The notes beneath the pieces were generated by a model that had not been told where the DNA came from, ran no database searches, and saw nothing but the letters and a program-made list of their open reading frames with translations. Position numbers and translations under genes: made by a program. A stretch of DNA of 64,000 bases from Mesodorylaimus sp. YZB2_4 (lineage: Eukaryota; Nematoda; Enoplea; Dorylaimida; Dorylaimidae), in contig JASANH010001213.1 in the NCBI GenBank assembly GCA_030248295.1, positions 930,001 through 994,000 on the forward strand, read 5' to 3'. Position 1 is the first letter of the stretch. Each line of letters starts with the position of its first letter. Of the stretch, positions 15,201 through 22,100 are shown one piece after another.

Positions 15201-15733
15201 TCTTGTTTAGGGGGGAGAAGACGAGGAGGAGGAGGATAAAGATCAACCTAGAGCAACAACCGGACATCGTGCAGCAGTGAAACTAAGTTTTTCTAAAAGC
15301 TTAAACTTTTAGAATCTGCCTTTTCACACAGATTTTTCAAAAGCATTCATTTCTAAAAAGTTACAGAATTCCTAAAAAAGGCCTAGTGTTTTTTGGCCTT
15401 TTTAAACCGTCACTCGTCAGATACCGGACGAATTTCGATAATAATTGACATGATTGCAGATCTGACCTATCTTGCAAAGCTTGCGAAAAATCAACTTTTT
15501 TGGTTCAATCGTTCTTGAGTTATCGACTATCGAAAGTAGTGAGCTCTGGTGTTTCTGTTCTTATATTTTTGGCGCGATGTTTAGAAACATCAACTGAACG
15601 GGTTGAGGCGCAGCGCCATTGATTGGCTAGGCTCAGCGGGCTCCAACCAAGATGTTCATGTTCATGTTCATGTTTTACCACATCACCAAACGCTTATGCG
15701 CACCGGGGGGAAGGACACTCCACCCCCCCCCCG

Positions 15734-15768
<35 letters not shown>

Positions 15769-16122
15769 GGGGGGGGGGGGGGGGGGGGGTGGGGGATGGG
15801 TTTGGTGCACAGCAATAAATTTGCCGGTAATAAATTGAGAATATGTGAACGAATATAAATATGTGAAAAGAGTTTCCGTGGGCAGCACATATTTTATTTG
15901 ATGCGGAGGTAATAGTATTGGGAAAAATTCGAGCTAATAGTAACTTGAAAAACGTTGCGGATCCTGAATTTCTGATTCTGAGGGAACAGAAGTTCAGATC
16001 ACCCCGAGCATGACCCAGTTCTTTTTAGGCTGGCTTCAGTCTTGGATAGGTTGTCCCTTTTTACATAGTTTATTTAGTTTGTTTAGAGCATATGTCAGGC
16101 GCGCATCCAGCGGGGGGGCGCA

Positions 16123-16181
<59 letters not shown>

Positions 16182-19100
16182 AAAAAAAAAAAACACAAAA
16201 CAAAACAAAAAAAACCAACACAACACCAACCACACCACCCCCGCCCCCCCCCCCCCCCCCCCCCCCAAAAAAACTATGTAATTTAATGCAGAGAGTGGCT
16301 TTTCAACAGCACTTTTGTTTTCCGACCACGAGGCTCTCAGTTCGACTCCTTCACGGTTTAGAATTTTTGGTTTTTGTTTCTCTTCTTTCCACGAGACAGA
16401 CGAACGTTATTGCGAACAAGGAATATAAGGGTGGTCCTTGACTATTTTGCCCAGTCAGAGATAAGGTTTCAGGAGTGACAGATGCATAAAAGAAGTACTT
16501 AATTTGTTGTTTTTCCTGCCGCCTGTACATCTTGGTACATATTCGAAAAATCTGTGCATTTCATCGGTAAGAGTTTCTGACTAGTATGAAATGATCGATC
16601 GGTGAGGTGTTTTGGGCCAAACCAGTTTGTAGCAAAAAAACGAAAAACGGGCTCATTATTTCCAAAAAAGTCTGTTATGACAGATTCGAAACTTTTAGAC
16701 CAGCCAATGCACACAGTGGAACCAGGGCTTAGAATGGCTGGTCTACTCGGCCACTGCTAAGCCCAACCACGGTCTAGGAAAAAGTCTGAGCAGAAGCTGC
16801 TTTATCGGCATGAATATCAACAGGACGACTGATCCTGGCAACGAGCAGAGGATCCTGTAATCCTGTGCTTGTGGTCTACATAGTAGGCTAGGAGTGTCGA
16901 ACTCTCAGGCTATGCGCGCACATGCTCATAGCGGGTAATGTTCAAGCCGCGGCTAGGTAAATCATTTTGTGTTATGTATCCCTTTATCCTCAAGCGGTTC
17001 AGTACTGATATGATAAACCATGAGCCTGAACATAAAGTTGGAAGGAGGGGGGAAAGATTGCTGAGAGTGTCTCTCGAGGTTTAGGCATTTAAGGATAAGC
17101 CATATCACTTTACTCGCAGCGCTACAGCTTTAGCCTAGTCAGGTTGCTCGTATGAAACAGCAAAGCTGACTTTGGAGAGCCTGTCTGAACATCAGCAGTA
17201 CACAGAATACAGGCTTTGTGGCTTTGATGCTGACCTCTAAATGCATGCATACAGTATATGTGCGAGTGATTCTACGTACACTGTGTGCAGTGCGCAGCAT
17301 GTCGGGCCACCTCTCCTTTTTCTTGTGGCCGAGTAGACCAGCCATTCTAAGCCCTGGTTCCACTGAGTGCATTGGCTGGTCTAAACGTTCCGAATCTGTC
17401 ATAACAGTTTTTTTTGGAAATAATTGTCACTTGCCCTAAACATCCTGCTTTCTTCTTGCACACCCGTATTTGACAGCATTTAGAAGATGTCGTACTGCAG
17501 CATCTGAACGTACTGTATCCGTATTTGACAGCTGTTTCTGCTCGCTGCAAGGATCCAGGCTAGCCCTGAGAAAAATCGATCCATCCGCCAATCTGTCGCA
17601 GATTGCATCCACTTATTGTGAAGTTGCATGTTATGGAATTGTCGAGATTTTAACAAATACAGACTATGTTTCATTATCTTACGAAGACTCTAATTCTATG
17701 GGTGGCTGATGTTCTTTTAGGCGTTTCTTTGCCCCCGACACAAACGGTACATCGACCAAAACTATTTGGATTGGCATGAACGACACGTCACAGAATTTTG
17801 TGTGGCAATGGATGGATGAGTCGAACTACAATTGGACCTTTTGGAAAGCCCTGGAACAGCCTGCGACGGGGCCTGGATTGGACTGCGTTGCATCGCAGCC
17901 ATTGATTTCAGACAGCGATAAGGGACCATGGATAACGGAGAGATGCAATTCGAAACATGCTGTCCTCTGCCAACAACGGCTCACAGATTTAAGAAATCGT
18001 AATCGTTTTTATTGCTTTGTTAGGTGACCTGAGAGCATTTCTCGGAGCCCTTGACCCTGATGGCCAGAGTGAATGAGACTCCCGCCGAGGCCTCGGACGA
18101 CGACTCTGTCACCTGGTGCATATGGCCGCGTGATGTCATTGGCAAACATGCTCCTCCCCTTACCCTGATAAGGTGACTGACTTCTTTCAGCCTGCAAACC
18201 CGGTTTCGTCTACTTGGAACAATGCGATCGCTGTTTTCTCCCTCTTACAACCTACACTCAAGTATCCCGGGACACGGCTGATGCAATTTGCGACTCTCTC
18301 AGTCTATCTCTACCAAGTTTTGCTTCCAAGAGCGCATGGACAGCTTTTTCAGGCTGGGTGTAAGCTTCTCTTGAGAACTCAATGGATAGTCCTTCCTACT
18401 TCCTTTTTAGGAATAACTCCAACTTGGCTGTTCGTTGGTCGAAGAACGACTCGGCGTGGCCGATCATGGATTTCTGGATTGGAGTGAGAAGCGTCAGCAA
18501 CAAATCCAACAGTTGGCAGTACGACGATAGCCTCACAATATTTGACCCGACTGCCTTCCCCCTCCAGCCTGGCTCATCTGGTGCTGGGTGTGCCATCAGT
18601 CGTTTCTCAGCTGACCCTACCTGGATTAATGCGGACTGTGGACAAAACGCGACCAATCTGATCTGTCAGGATGTGCCTAGGACTAAATCGTGCCCAGGCT
18701 CATTCCGACAAGCGGCATCGACTGTTTGCTACCTTCCTACATCCCCGTCTTCGAATTCGTACGAGCGGGCCCTTGCCCAATGCCAATCCAGTGGAGGCAC
18801 TCTGCCTAGTTTCCACAACCAATCGGAATGGAACGATTTCGTCAAACAGAAGGAAATAGTAGAGATTCTGCAAGGATCGATCCTCAGTCAGCCGGGTGTT
18901 TGGATCGGGTTGAAAGATTTGGGCGGAGATGGCAGCTGGTTCTGGGAAGACAAGACTGTTTTCGATTGGACTCACTGGTCTTCAGGTCAGCCAGTCATTG
19001 GACAAAGCTGCGTTGTGGCTGATTTGGGCCAGTCGACTTTGACCTGGAAAACTGTGGATTGCAACTCGACTGTTACATATCGAGCAATTTGTCAGCTGCG

Positions 19101-22100
19101 GCTGGTGCCGCCTCCTAAATGTAAGTATACATCTGGTTCTGGTGGGTGGGCTTTTACGCATTTACGCATGGCTTGGCACACAAATTAAAGCGAGCACAGT
19201 CGGGAGTGATTGCAAGCGTTATACAGTATGCGGTTCCTTTTTTCTAGCTGACAATTGCACTGATGAATGGAAGCAAATCGGAGACAGCTGTTTCAAGATT
19301 CCAAATACATCCCTGATTAGCAATGGTAGTGCAATAAACGGTACCCTGGCGATGGACGATGCTGAAGAGTTGTGCAAAATGGAAGGCGGAGACATTCCTA
19401 GTTTCCACTCGCTAAAAGAATGGAATGAGTTCAATTGGATGAGGTAAAATGCGAGTAATTGAGGCTTAAAATGCCGTGACACAAGATATAAACCCTCCTT
19501 CCAGACGTTTTTATGCCTCTGAAACCAATGGCTCGTCGATAAAATCAGTCTGGATCGGTCTCAGAGACAATGCACAAACGTGGCAATGGCAAGATGGCTC
19601 AAACTACAACTGGACCTATTGGAAAACCCCGCAACCGGTCGCGGGCGCTGGGTTAAGCTGTGCCGTCTCGCAAGCCTTGCCCTCAACTCATGACGACGGC
19701 TCTTGGGTCAGCGCCATGTGTGATTCCAAAAGCGCAGTGATGTGCCAGCAGCGCTTGACACCGTTGCGAAATCGTATGTTTTTTGTGCTTTCTTCTGGAA
19801 GAGGACTCTTCTTGATTTGGTCCTCCTGACTGTCTTACTGCCGCAGTAGCTCAATTGTCTAATCCAACCTTGCTATCTCTTACTTGTTGCATTTCAGCTT
19901 GCAAGCCCGGCTTTGTCTTCTTGGATGCATGCTCACGTTGCTTCATACCCATGACCAACTATGCTGCCCTATCTCGAGATATTGCCGATGCCATCTGTGA
20001 CAGCCACGGACTGTCATTGCCCAGCTTTTCTAGTGCTGATGCCTGGGCAGCATTCATCGGTTGGATGTACGTTGAACAGTTCTCCTGAAGGAAATGGGTC
20101 TCAGAAATTTTGTTTTCAGAAATAACGTGAACACTGGTGTTCGTTGGGGCCACGATGATGTCGACTGGCCAATACAAGGATTCTGGATTGGAGTCAAAAG
20201 CATCAGTGACGTCTCCAGTAATTGGCAATATGACGATGACGTGACAAGCTTCGATTCCACGGCCTTTCCTCTGCCTATTGGCATCACAGGCTCTGACTGT
20301 CTTATGGGCAAGATGGCCCCCATGTTCAATTGGACAATGGTCAGCTGTCTGAAAAATACCACTAGCCTGATATGCCAAGACATACCCAAACAGAAAACCT
20401 GCCCTGGATCATATCGCCAAGCCACCTCGACCGTTTGCTATCTGGACGCACTTTCCGCAACCAGCTCTTATGAAGATGCTCTGGATAAGTGTCGAGAGAC
20501 TGGTGGAACTTTGCCTAGTGTCCATAATTCGTCGGAATGGAGTGACTTCATGAAACAAAAGGACATAGTTGAGGTTTTTCAACGAGGTGCCTTGGTCGAG
20601 CCAGGAGTATGGATTGGACTGAAAAACGAGGGTGAAGGATCGTGGGGCTGGGCAGATAAGACTAATTTCGACTGGGCTCATTGGACGGCGGGTGGCGAGC
20701 CTGCACCTGGGCGTAAGTGTGTGGTGGGCGATGTGGCCAAGGCGGATCTGACGTGGAAAGCGGTGGATTGCAGTGGGGCTGTAAAGTACCGTGTTATCTG
20801 CCAACTTAGGTTGGCGATGCCGCCCAACGGTAAGTGAGACCATATGCTACTTGGTGTACCTTTACTTAATTACCGTAGCTTCCTGGTGGCTCCAGTCATT
20901 CAACTCACATTTGGGTCGGCCTCTGACTGGAATGTGTTGGAAATTTCTCGTTGAATAAGCTTAATGGACTACAGAACAGCCTAAATGCTAGCTGGTCATC
21001 TTCATTTTAGACACCAACGACAACTGCACCGAGGGCTGGAAACAAGTCGGTAGCAACTGCTATAAGCAGCCCGGTGCACCATTAGATACCCCCTCCAATA
21101 AGACGTTCAACTTGACCGAGGCTGAAACTGCGTGCCAAGAAGAAGGGGGCGACTTGCCCAGCTTCCACTCATTAGAAGAATGGCTGGACTTTGTCAAAAT
21201 GAGGTAAGCTTCGGCATCGCTTACAGGATTAGCTTGCACTGCTGCTTTTAACTATTCAGGAACATTATCGCCTCCAAAGAAGGCGCATCAAAAGCCATTT
21301 GGCTCGGACTGGCAGACAAAAATCAAAACCTAATGTGGGAATGGCGAGATGGTTCCAATTACAACTGGACCTACTGGAATCCTGGATTGGAATCTCGCGT
21401 CGGTGCGGGATTGGATTGCGTCGTGTCGCCCTCTTTGGACAAGACTCCGGACGGAGCCTGGATCAGTAGCTCGTGTATGGATCAGTATGGTGTTGTGTGC
21501 CAGCAAAGGCTGACACCACTTGGCAATCGTAAGTGCACCCTTCCGCAAACACTGTAGCACCTCTTTTTAATGCCCCGTTTCAGCATGCCCACAGGGATGG
21601 TCATCGATTGGCAGACGATGCTACCAGATTTTACCCCAGCACACAAAGGTATCGTTCGAGGATGCAACGGACGCGTGTCTCGCAGTCAATGGAACCCTGC
21701 CATCGTACGAGACGCAGCACCAGTGGCTTCTATTTATGGCCTGGAAAGCCAATTTCGCTCGTGCGGCCTGGCTGAATACAACCAGTTTCTGGATCAACGC
21801 TCTTTTCAATGCCACTGGTAACTCATCCGCCTGGCAGTGGGGTGATTACGTGACAGCATGGAAATGGACCAACTGGCTCACCCTGCCTCCAACTGACCAT
21901 TGCATACTTGCTGATTCGAATAACGGCTACCATTGGAATCACGCTGACTGCGCGAATTCCACTGTGGCCAACGTGATTTGCCAATACATCGATTACCCAA
22001 CGGGAGTCAAGCTGAGCAAGTGGTCAGCCTGGGGACCGTGCTCGGCCACTTGCGATTCCGCCCGTCAAAGAAGAAATAGGAACGCAAGTATTGACACGTT

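Larger units (their letters stand above)
14783..17720 (+). other. Expanded intron E6-F6 with low-complexity and transposon sequence
   Basis: The intron is about 2.9 kb, against 50-400 bp for most other E-F introns. 14783-15600 shows nothing I can name. Then come C/G tracts, an A tract, and two blocks (about 15815-16755 and 17190-17430) that match the 49.35-49.95 kb region. The acceptor GTTCTTTTAG at 17711-17720 is intact. Confidence 0.6.
13606..17998 (+). repeat. CTLD unit 6 (exons A-B-E-F, with a 2.9-kb intron)
   Basis: Exons: A 13606-13774, B 13831-14534, E 14596-14782, F 17721-17998. The E-F intron (14783-17720) is swollen by low-complexity tracts and a hAT-related repeat. The splice sites on both sides and the phase (2) match the other units, so the domain still reads through. 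Exon B is the shortest of the eight (704 nt). Confidence 0.85.

Noticed and set aside
15603..15890. Overlapping frames encoding poly-Pro and poly-Gly
   Set aside because: These are translations of the C/G homopolymer tract in an intron, with no protein signal outside it.
16010..16441. 143-residue frame with a long Lys run
   Set aside because: It is a translation of the poly-A tract and flanking repeat.
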